From JACJXF01 sp964349045 (lineage in GTDB: Bacteria; Bacteroidota; Bacteroidia; Bacteroidales; GCA-2748055): a DNA stretch of 22,444 nucleotides. The notes under the pieces are model-generated. The model made no database searches. It was not told the DNA's origin and saw nothing but the letters and a program-made list of their open reading frames with translations. The translations under genes and the position numbers were made by a program. Below are positions 16,461 through 22,444 of this stretch, one piece after another. The stretch covers positions 1 through 22,444 of the forward strand of contig CAYGFI010000073.1 in NCBI GenBank assembly GCA_964349045.1, read 5' to 3'. The first letter of the stretch is position 1, and each line of letters opens with the position of its first letter.

Positions 16461-17207
16461 TCAGGTATTCATTCCCCCACAAACATTTATTACCTGGCCG
16501 CTAACATATGCAGAAAGGTCTGAACCAAGGAATATGCATACTTTTGCTACATCTTCCGGTGTTCCGCCCCTTCTGAGAGGAATACCTTTGATCCATTCTT
16601 CTCTGACTTCATCTGATAATTTAGCTGTCATATCGGTAATGATAAATCCCGGTGCGATTGCATTACAGCGTATTCCTCTGGATCCTAATTCTTTAGCTAT
16701 TGATTTGGTAAAACCGATTATACCTGCTTTGGAGGCCGAATAATTAGACTGACCCGCATTACCGGATACACCCACCACTGAGCTCATATTGATAATGGAT
16801 CCGGACCTTTGCTTTAACATGATTTTCTGCACAGCTTTGGTAAAGTTAAAAACTGATTTCAGGTTAACTTTAATAACCAGGTCCCATGTTTCTTCGTCCA
16901 TACGCATTAATAGCGTATCACGGGTTATTCCTGCATTATTGATAAGAATATCTACTTTACCGAAATCTTTAACTATCTGCTCTACGACTTCGTCAGTTTG
17001 TTTATAATTGCTTGCATCTGAGGCATATCCCTTTCCTTTTACTCCCAGATCAGCCAACTCTTTTTCAAGCGACTGCAAATTCTCATCAATTTTCAAATCA
17101 GTAAAGGCAACATCTGCGCCTTCTTTTGCAAAACTTAGTGCAATTTGTCTTCCAATTCCTCTTGCAGCGCCTGTAACAATTGCAGTTTTACCTTTAAGGT
17201 TTTCCAT
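16461..17207 (-). CDS. fabG: 3-oxoacyl-ACP reductase FabG
   Basis: This is the NADPH-dependent short-chain dehydrogenase that reduces 3-oxoacyl-ACP in the fatty-acid elongation cycle. It has 248 residues, standard for FabG. The cofactor loop is TGAARGIG (12-19), the NNAG motif is at 90-93, and the catalytic set is Ser143, Tyr156 and Lys160 in SSVVGVSGNAGQSNYSASK. The sequence around ITRDTLLMRM (94-103) and the C-terminal SAYVSGQVINVCGGMNT are the features that separate FabG from other short-chain dehydrogenases. No acpP, fabF or fabD lies nearby, so it stands outside a fab cluster. It follows sucD after a 203-bp gap that contains an inverted-repeat element. Confidence 0.93.
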   Translation of the reverse strand: MENLKGKTAIVTGAARGIGRQIALSFAKEGADVAFTDLKIDENLQSLEKELADLGVKGKGYASDASNYKQTDEVVEQIVKDFGKVDILINNAGITRDTLLMRMDEETWDLVIKVNLKSVFNFTKAVQKIMLKQRSGSIINMSSVVGVSGNAGQSNYSASKAGIIGFTKSIAKELGSRGIRCNAIAPGFIITDMTAKLSDEVREEWIKGIPLRRGGTPEDVAKVCIFLGSDLSAYVSGQVINVCGGMNT

Positions 17208-17276
17208 GTGTGAGTTTTTTTAAATTTCCGAACAAAGAAAAGGGATTTATTTGTTTTATGCAAAAGGATTAAAAAT

Positions 17277-17401
17277 TAAGCGCTGATCAGCCTGTGGCTG
17301 AACGCAAGGGCGCAAAGGAATACGCGGTTTCTATGTTACGATTAACTTCTGTTAAATTTGCGTCATTTGCGTTCCTGATGCAATGTCGGGATCTGCGCTT
17401 A
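17277..17401. repeat. 125-bp imperfect inverted-repeat element
   Basis: The outer ends are inverted copies: TAAGCGCTGATC at 17277-17288 and, on the other strand, TAAGCGCAGATC from 17401 back to 17390 (11 of 12 match). Inside these a second inverted pair follows: AACGCAAGGGCGCAAAG near 17301-17317 against AACGCAAATGACGCAAA on the other strand near 17354-17373. The left end also holds the palindrome GCTGATCAGC (17282-17291) and CAGCC-ACA-GGCTG. It fills most of the gap between sucD and fabG and starts 9 bp after the sucD stop. No protein of its own is supported. It may be a dispersed intergenic repeat, a MITE remnant or the sucD terminator. Confidence 0.6.
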
Positions 17402-17410
17402 ATATTATTT

Positions 17411-18280
17411 TTATTTAAGCAGCAGAGCTATAGTCATTCCAAGATCAGCAGGAGATTCAACAACTCTGATCCCGCATTCTTTCATAATTTCCATCTTGGC
17501 TGCAGCCGTATCAGCTTTGCCCCCGATGATAGCTCCGGCATGACCCATTCTTCTGCCTTTGGGTGCAGTCTGACCTGCTATAAAGCCAACAACAGGTTTG
17601 GTGCCGTTCTTTTGTATCCAGTAAGCAGCATCGGTCTCCATACTGCCTCCGATTTCGCCTATCATAATGATTCCTTTTGTTTCATCATCATCCATGAATA
17701 ATTTTATTGCATCAAGTGTTGTTGTTCCAACAATAGGGTCGCCGCCAATTCCGATACAGGTCGATTGTCCGAGTCCTGCCTTGGTAACCTGGTCTACCGC
17801 TTCATAGGTAAGTGTGCCACTGCGCGATACGATGCCAATATTCCCTTTTTTATGAATAAATCCGGGCATGATACCCACTTTAGCTTCACCTGGAGTAATA
17901 ATACCCGGACAATTTGGGCCAATCAGGCGGGCTTCTTTTCCTTCCAGGTACTCTTTTACTTTAACCATGTCTGAAACCGGTATTCCCTCAGTAATTGTAA
18001 TTATCAGTTTTATTCCTGCATCGGCTGCTTCCATGATAGCGTCGGCTGCAAAGGCCGGAGGCACAAAAATTACGGAAGTATCGGCGCCCGTTGATTTGAC
18101 AGCCTCTTCCACCGTATTGAAAACCGGACGACCAATATGATCCTGTCCTCCTTTCCCGGGGGTTACTCCTCCAACTAGATTCGTTCCGTATTCAATCATT
18201 TGCTGTGCATGAAAGGTGCCTTCGCTTCCTGTAAATCCCTGTACTATGACTTTAGAATTTTTATTCAGTAAAACGCTCAT
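17411..18280 (-). CDS. sucD: Succinyl-CoA synthetase alpha subunit
   Basis: SucD binds CoA and carries the phosphohistidine in the TCA-cycle reaction that links succinyl-CoA to succinate and ATP or GTP. The protein has 289 residues, the usual length. The CoA-binding N-terminal domain shows GFTGSEGTFHAQQMIEYGT (15-33) and GGVTPGKGG (37-45). The ligase domain has GPNCPGIITPGE (121-132), SRSGTLTYEAV, GEIGG (208-212) and the active His247 in GHAGAIIGG. The beta subunit gene sucC is not adjacent on either side, although the enzyme needs it; it must be elsewhere in the genome. The gene diverges from the MORN-repeat gene. Confidence 0.97.
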   Translation of the reverse strand: MSVLLNKNSKVIVQGFTGSEGTFHAQQMIEYGTNLVGGVTPGKGGQDHIGRPVFNTVEEAVKSTGADTSVIFVPPAFAADAIMEAADAGIKLIITITEGIPVSDMVKVKEYLEGKEARLIGPNCPGIITPGEAKVGIMPGFIHKKGNIGIVSRSGTLTYEAVDQVTKAGLGQSTCIGIGGDPIVGTTTLDAIKLFMDDDETKGIIMIGEIGGSMETDAAYWIQKNGTKPVVGFIAGQTAPKGRRMGHAGAIIGGKADTAAAKMEIMKECGIRVVESPADLGMTIALLLK

Positions 18281-18335
18281 GAAATACTTTTTAAAATGGA
18301 TTTTTTATTACTTTTCCTGAATGAAATCAGTTGTG

Positions 18336-18343
18336 CAAACTTA
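18336..18343 (-). promoter_or_regulatory. Possible -7 box for sucD
   Basis: On the minus strand TAAGTTTG matches TAnnTTTG and lies 56 bp before the sucD ATG. The nearest TTTG upstream is 26 bp away, longer than the usual 19-21, so the -33 part is weak. This is the 153-bp divergent gap between sucD and the MORN gene. I see no convincing promoter for the plus strand in it. Confidence 0.35.
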
Positions 18344-18433
18344 AGAATTTCCGGAAGAAAATTGGTATTCAAAGGTTTTAAATCTAACTTGTATTTTTCG
18401 AAATTTATAAATCAAAACAATAAATTATTAAAT

Positions 18434-19126
18434 ATGAGACAATTAAATTGGTTTAGTTTAGTACTTATTGTTTTTTCCATGTCATTTGCGAAAATAACAA
18501 TGGCTCAGGACAATGTGGAATGTAAGGTTCTATTGAGTCAGTTGTCAGGTGAATATAAGGGAGAATGCAAAAAGGGGCTCGCGAATGGAATTGGTGAAGC
18601 AAAAGGAACAGACCGTTATGAAGGATCATTTAAAAAGGGGAATCCACATGGCAAAGGAATATATTATTATTCCAATGGAGCTGTTTATGAAGGGGGTTTT
18701 TTAAACGGAAAAAGACATGGTAAAGGAAAATTAAGCTTTTATGTTGAAGATAAGCTAATCATAGAAGAAGGGATATGGGAGGCGGATAATTATATCGGAA
18801 AAAAACCTGAGCCTCCATATGAGATTACTCTTAAGCAAAATGTTTCCCGTTATAATTTTCTGAAAACCAGTGATCCCAGGAGCATGGTTATGATAAAAAT
18901 AATCAGAAACGGAACAGCTATTTACCCTGATAATCTGACACTTGCAGGATCAACCGGATCGATTATCCAGCAAAGATCTTTCACCGGGTTTGAACAATTA
19001 CAGTTTCCATTTAGCGGGAGTATCAAATACAGTCTGCTCACTCCCTTATATAACTCATATATCGATTATGAATTTAATTTCATTATAAGGGACCCGGGAA
19101 GCTGGGTAATTACTTTAAGTCATTAG
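18434..19126 (+). CDS. Secreted MORN-repeat protein
   Basis: I choose the ATG at 18434. The frame is open back to 18296, but that extension overlaps the sucD promoter region and hides a good signal peptide. From 18434 the 230-residue product starts MRQLNWFSLVLIVFSMSFAK, with likely cleavage after Ala24 (TMAQ), so it is probably exported. Residues ~40-105 hold two to three MORN repeats, clearest in RYEGSFKKGNPHGKGIYYYS and VYEGGFLNGKRHGKGKLSFY. The last ~100 residues are beta-rich with no family I recognise (IIRNGTAIYPDNLTLAGSTG...). MORN repeats often mediate lipid or protein contact. mnmE starts 14 bp downstream and may be co-transcribed. Confidence 0.82.
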   Translation: MRQLNWFSLVLIVFSMSFAKITMAQDNVECKVLLSQLSGEYKGECKKGLANGIGEAKGTDRYEGSFKKGNPHGKGIYYYSNGAVYEGGFLNGKRHGKGKLSFYVEDKLIIEEGIWEADNYIGKKPEPPYEITLKQNVSRYNFLKTSDPRSMVMIKIIRNGTAIYPDNLTLAGSTGSIIQQRSFTGFEQLQFPFSGSIKYSLLTPLYNSYIDYEFNFIIRDPGSWVITLSH

Positions 19127-19140
19127 AAAAGCTTGTATTT

Positions 19141-20538
19141 ATGATTTTCGAAACCACTATTTGCGCACCGGCAACTTCAGGATCGGGTGCAATAGGCATT
19201 ATTCGACTTTCCGGTCCGCGATCGTTTGAAATTACCGATTCCATTTTTATTTCCCCGGTAAATAAAAAAATACCGGACATGTCTGCCAACACGATACATT
19301 TTGGTGAAATCCTCGATGGCGCTGAAGTTTTAGATGAAGTCCTGGTCTCAGTCTTTAAAGCTCCACATTCTTATTCCGGTGAAGATAGCCTGGAAATCTC
19401 GTATCACGCCTCTCCTTATATACAAAAGCGGATATTGGAATTATTAATAGAAAATGGGGCAAAACTGGCCGGACCGGGTGAATTTACCCAAAGGGCTTTT
19501 CTGAATGGGAAGATGGATCTCGCCCAGGCCGAAGCGGTAGCTGATCTGATCGCTTCCGAGAACAGGGCATCACACCGGATTGCGCTGAACCAGATGAGGG
19601 GTGGATTTTCAAAGGAACTTGCAACTTTGAGAAAAGAGTTACTTCATTTTACTTCTATGATTGAGCTGGAACTCGATTTCAGCGAGGAGGATGTTGAATT
19701 TGCAAACCGGGATGCTCTGAAAAACCTGGTTTTGAAAATGTCGGATAAAACCAACCGCCTTATACTTTCCTTTAAAAGCGGGAATGTGATTAAAAACGGG
19801 GTTCCGGTGGCTATTATTGGAAAACCTAATGTAGGGAAATCAAGCCTGCTGAACCGGCTTTTGAACGAAGATAAATCTATTGTTTCAGAATTACCGGGTA
19901 CAACGCGCGATTCCATTGAAGATACTGTAAGAATCGGGGAAATCACATTCCGTTTCATTGATACCGCGGGCATCCGGGAAACTGCCGATATTATTGAAAA
20001 TCTTGGAATCCGAAGGACTTACCAGAAAATTGAGCAGGCATCCATTATTCTTTTGATTGCCGATGCAACAGATGAAACTGAAATTATAGCGGGATCTTTT
20101 CTGGAAATCAGGAAACAAATTGCAAAGCAGGACAAACAATTGGTTTTGGTTATTAATAAATCGGATCTGGCATCAAAAAGCAGGTCTGATGAATTGAAGG
20201 AAATGCTCAATCTTGAAGAAAATGAATACCTGGTTGAAATATCAGCGAAAAATGTAGTAAACATTGATACTCTTGAACTGGTACTTATAGATGCATCCAA
20301 ACTAGGAAATCTTGACAAAGATGCTGTAGTAATTTCAAATATAAGACATTATGAGTCGTTGCGAAGAGCATCAGAAAATCTGGAACGGGTAAAAGAAGGT
20401 CTGACCACAAACCTTCCTTCCGATCTGCTGGCGCAGGATCTTAGACAGGTCATTTATTACCTTGGACAGATCACCGGAGAAATCAGCGCTGATGAGGTTT
20501 TGGGGAATATTTTTAGGAATTTCTGTATCGGAAAGTAA
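19141..20538 (+). CDS. mnmE: tRNA modification GTPase MnmE
   Basis: MnmE works with MnmG to install the (carboxymethyl)aminomethyl group at U34 of tRNAs reading split codon boxes. At 465 residues it is full length. The N-terminal folate-binding domain spans about 1-120 (IFETTICAPATSGSGAIGIIRLSG; GPGEFTQRAFLNGKMDLAQAEAV). A helical domain surrounds the inserted G domain, which has P-loop GKPNVGKS (227-234), PGTTRD, DTAG (274-277) and NKSD near 338. The C-terminal FCIGK (461-465) contains the conserved Cys462. The stop codon directly touches that of the convergent DUF1858 gene, and no terminator is visible between them. mnmG is not in the window. Confidence 0.97.
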   Translation: MIFETTICAPATSGSGAIGIIRLSGPRSFEITDSIFISPVNKKIPDMSANTIHFGEILDGAEVLDEVLVSVFKAPHSYSGEDSLEISYHASPYIQKRILELLIENGAKLAGPGEFTQRAFLNGKMDLAQAEAVADLIASENRASHRIALNQMRGGFSKELATLRKELLHFTSMIELELDFSEEDVEFANRDALKNLVLKMSDKTNRLILSFKSGNVIKNGVPVAIIGKPNVGKSSLLNRLLNEDKSIVSELPGTTRDSIEDTVRIGEITFRFIDTAGIRETADIIENLGIRRTYQKIEQASIILLIADATDETEIIAGSFLEIRKQIAKQDKQLVLVINKSDLASKSRSDELKEMLNLEENEYLVEISAKNVVNIDTLELVLIDASKLGNLDKDAVVISNIRHYESLRRASENLERVKEGLTTNLPSDLLAQDLRQVIYYLGQITGEISADEVLGNIFRNFCIGK

Positions 20539-21057
20539 TTACCTCTTAAAATATACGCGGAATTCCCCATCTGATTTTTTATCAATCCAATGCAAATAAT
20601 CCAGGCTTATGGTCTTGTCCAGTAGTGGAGCCGGAATAAACGGTGCAATGATTTCCAGTATTTCATTATTTTTTAACCTTTTTAGTGTTGATAATACTTC
20701 ATGCACAGGCTGTTCTCCCCTGTTCAGCATATCACGGATATCAATTGTATTAATAATCGCTTTATTATTGAACCATTCGGGACATTCAGTAACATATTTT
20801 GTTCCTGAATCTTCCAGTTTTTCAATACGATCCTGGCCTACCTGTTTACGAAATTTATTTACGAGCTCTTCAACATTAAGACCACCGATAATAGCAGCCT
20901 GACCAATACTGGTAATGCGGGTTATGGTTTTTCTGAGAATCGGATTTTTAAGCTTTTTAAACTCAGGCGCTGACGCGATCAACGTATCTTCCAACTCAGG
21001 ATAAGCTTCCAACAAATCAAATATTTTTGTTTTTGGCGTAATAATTATCTTTTCCAT
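20539..21057 (-). CDS. DUF1858-DUF2249 fusion protein
   Basis: This encodes a 172-residue protein with two small domains. Residues ~1-70 (IIITPKTKIFDLLEAYPELEDTLIASAPEF...) match DUF1858, a domain also found in hybrid-cluster-associated and disulfide-isomerase-like proteins. Residues ~102-170 (NTIDIRDMLNRGEQPVHEVL ... EIIAPFIPAPLL) resemble DUF2249, a TusA-like fold often found near denitrification and nitric-oxide genes. One cysteine (Cys92, in TECPEWF) lies in the linker. The start is 2 bp after the stop of the DUF438 gene, so the two are translationally close and surely co-transcribed. The role is unknown; association with redox or NO stress is inference from the partner domains. Confidence 0.88.
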   Translation of the reverse strand: MEKIIITPKTKIFDLLEAYPELEDTLIASAPEFKKLKNPILRKTITRITSIGQAAIIGGLNVEELVNKFRKQVGQDRIEKLEDSGTKYVTECPEWFNNKAIINTIDIRDMLNRGEQPVHEVLSTLKRLKNNEILEIIAPFIPAPLLDKTISLDYLHWIDKKSDGEFRVYFKR

Positions 21058-21059
21058 GT

Positions 21060-22307
21060 TTATTCTTTTTTGTCTGTATAGGATAAAATTCTTTTTTCAC
21101 CTTCGAGACCGCGTACATTTGTTAAATTCTGCGAAAATTCGAGGGTACCCAGGTACACACCGTTTTCATCCCTGAGTGCGAAATATTCAATATGGATAAA
21201 TTTCCCTTGCATTTGTATCCAGAAAGGTGCATGGGAAGCTCTTCCCGATTTGAAATCATCGAGAATTTTTTCTATGATGTGTACACTTCCCGGAGGATGG
21301 CAAAGCCTTACATCCCGGTTAATAATTGATCGACTCCGGGCAAATATTCTCTCTTTGCCCTGAGTAAAGTATTTAACCTTGTCATCTTTATCAACAAAGG
21401 TCATATCCGCGGGAAGCGTGTTTAGGATTGCCATGATCTCTTTAGCATTGAAACTTCCGGAAGGCAATTGTATGGATCCGTTTTCATTTAATATACCGGT
21501 GTTATCGTATTTGTCTGTAATCAAACCTTCAGGTTTCCAATCTGTCTCCGGATCGTATAAAGTGAATCCAAATTCAATGGTTTGTTTATGAATACTCCAC
21601 CAGTCTTCAGTTGTAAGAACATCCATGCACATTGGAAACAATATTTCCGCTTCCTTCTTGGTCATATCTGCCAATGCCTTTAGTACAGGTGCAAATAGTA
21701 TTTCAAGTGCATCTTCAAGATCAGTTTTTTTAAGTTGTTCAGTGCGAAGTATTTCAATACAAGCCTTCAATTGTTCTCTTATCTCATCGTGTTTGCCCCA
21801 CATAACTTTTGGCGGTCCGGTAATTTCATTTTTCTCCAGAAAAGGAAAAAGCAGGTATTCTTTACGCCTGTAATGCTTATCCACATCCATTAATTCGTTA
21901 TAGCAGGTTAAAAGTTGCAAAGTATGGTTTTTGAAATTATCGTCAGTTATGGCATAAAGGTTTCCCAACAGCATCTGTGCTTTATGAACAACCTTGAGTA
22001 GTTCTTCGTTCTCGTGATTAAAGACATCCACCGGGTGTCCAACGGGAATAGCCTGTGCCCCGCTCTGATCGATGTGTCCATCAAGAACCTCTCCATGTAT
22101 GTCACATAGTTTCAGTACCTCAGTTTCAGGTAAACCCTCCATGATTAGCTCCTGCTCTACTTCAACAACTTCACCATAAGGAATCTTTTGAAGGGTGTTT
22201 ATTAGCTCTTCCCGCACTGACAAAGGATTTTCACCCTGATGCAACTTAAGAATAAGCTCTTTAAGTTTTTCTTTTCTGAATTTTGAGTTATTGATTAATT
22301 CGCTCAT
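21060..22307 (-). CDS. DUF438 protein with hemerythrin-like and PAS domains
   Basis: This 415-residue soluble protein has three parts. A DUF438 domain spans ~10-85 and ends in KLCDIHGEVLDGHI. A hemerythrin-like HHE domain covers ~90-230, with candidate iron ligands His98 (FNHENEEL), His145 and Glu150 (HYRRKE), His173 (GKHDEIREQ) and Glu219/Glu221 (KKEAEILFP). A PAS domain (PAS_10 type) runs ~285-405, with RLCHPPGSVHIIEKILDDF near 334-352. There is no kinase, DNA-binding or membrane segment, so it is not a classical two-component sensor. A di-iron centre for binding O2 or NO is inferred from the family. The gene leads a two-gene operon with the DUF1858-DUF2249 protein, and a short palindrome lies about 85 bp upstream. 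Confidence 0.92.
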   Translation of the reverse strand: MSELINNSKFRKEKLKELILKLHQGENPLSVREELINTLQKIPYGEVVEVEQELIMEGLPETEVLKLCDIHGEVLDGHIDQSGAQAIPVGHPVDVFNHENEELLKVVHKAQMLLGNLYAITDDNFKNHTLQLLTCYNELMDVDKHYRRKEYLLFPFLEKNEITGPPKVMWGKHDEIREQLKACIEILRTEQLKKTDLEDALEILFAPVLKALADMTKKEAEILFPMCMDVLTTEDWWSIHKQTIEFGFTLYDPETDWKPEGLITDKYDNTGILNENGSIQLPSGSFNAKEIMAILNTLPADMTFVDKDDKVKYFTQGKERIFARSRSIINRDVRLCHPPGSVHIIEKILDDFKSGRASHAPFWIQMQGKFIHIEYFALRDENGVYLGTLEFSQNLTNVRGLEGEKRILSYTDKKE

Positions 22308-22390
22308 TTAATTAATTTTTGAATTTTAATACTTTTATTATGACCTGAAGTAAAATTTACCGTACAAAGTTCGGGGAAATTTAAATAACA

Positions 22391-22406
22391 TTAAAAGACC
22401 TTTTAA
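22391..22406. promoter_or_regulatory. Palindrome upstream of the DUF438 operon
   Basis: TTAAAAG (22391-22397), two bases, and CTTTTAA (22400-22406) form a perfect 7+7 inverted repeat 84 bp before the DUF438 start. It could be an operator, or part of the end of a gene beyond the window. The rest of 22308-22444 is AT-rich, and no good TTTG/TAnnTTTG pair is visible in it. Confidence 0.3.
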
Positions 22407-22444
22407 CCTTTTATTTAATATTAATTAAGAATCCTGCCTGAGGC

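Noticed and set aside
17294..17701. A 135-residue plus-strand frame over the inverted-repeat element and the 3' end of sucD
   Set aside because: Most of it is antisense to sucD, and the start lies inside the repeat. There is no family resemblance and no promoter.
18296..18433. 46-codon upstream extension of the MORN gene
   Set aside because: It would bury a good signal peptide and run through the sucD promoter region. The ATG at 18434 explains the sequence better.
1..22444. Search for CRISPR arrays, transposases, integrases, attachment sites and toxin-antitoxin pairs
   Set aside because: I saw no regularly spaced direct repeats, no recognisable transposase or integrase motifs, and no tRNA-flanking direct repeat at tRNA-Gly. 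The window reads as stable core chromosome.

Overview
This window is a chromosomal segment from a member of the Bacteroidota (Bacteroidetes), most likely an uncultured or environmental Bacteroidales/Marinilabiliales-type organism. Four things point there: low-GC DNA; promoters that fit the Bacteroidota consensus TTTG-N19..21-TAnnTTTG (the one before the tRNA is a perfect match) instead of -35/-10 boxes; the gene order rpmB-rpmG-DUF4295-ftsY-rimO; and families largely confined to this phylum (DUF4295, DUF6340-like). Species cannot be named from the sequence alone.

Layout, left to right. (1) 28-6685: a secreted TPR protein and gyrA on the minus strand, diverging from clpC on the plus strand. 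(2) 6720-9851: a minus-strand translation and export cluster, rpmB-rpmG-DUF4295, a terminator, then ftsY-rimO. (3) 9957-13960, minus strand: cinA, tRNA-Gly(CCC) with its own promoter and terminator, an exported msrB, and acsA. (4) 14147-18280, minus strand: a Ste24-like membrane protease preceded by a lipoprotein gene, fabG, a 125-bp inverted-repeat element, and sucD. (5) 18434-20538, plus strand: a secreted MORN-repeat protein followed closely by mnmE. (6) 20539-22307, minus strand: a two-gene operon with a DUF438/hemerythrin/PAS protein followed 2 bp later by a DUF1858-DUF2249 fusion. Its last stop codon abuts the mnmE stop with no base between.

Most genes are housekeeping: DNA topology (GyrA), proteolysis (ClpC, Ste24), ribosome and SRP function (L28, L33, RimO, FtsY), tRNA modification (MnmE), fatty-acid synthesis (FabG), the TCA cycle (SucD), acetate activation (AcsA), NAD or nucleotide repair (CinA) and oxidative repair (MsrB). 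I see no prophage, transposase, CRISPR array, toxin-antitoxin pair or defence island. The least explained parts are the DUF438 / DUF1858-DUF2249 operon (a plausible di-iron plus PAS redox or NO-related module), the inverted-repeat element behind sucD, the hairpin with an eight-T run touching the DUF6340-like start codon, and the secreted MORN protein. No stretch above 300 bp lacks a gene; gaps of 130-250 bp are described under the regulatory features.
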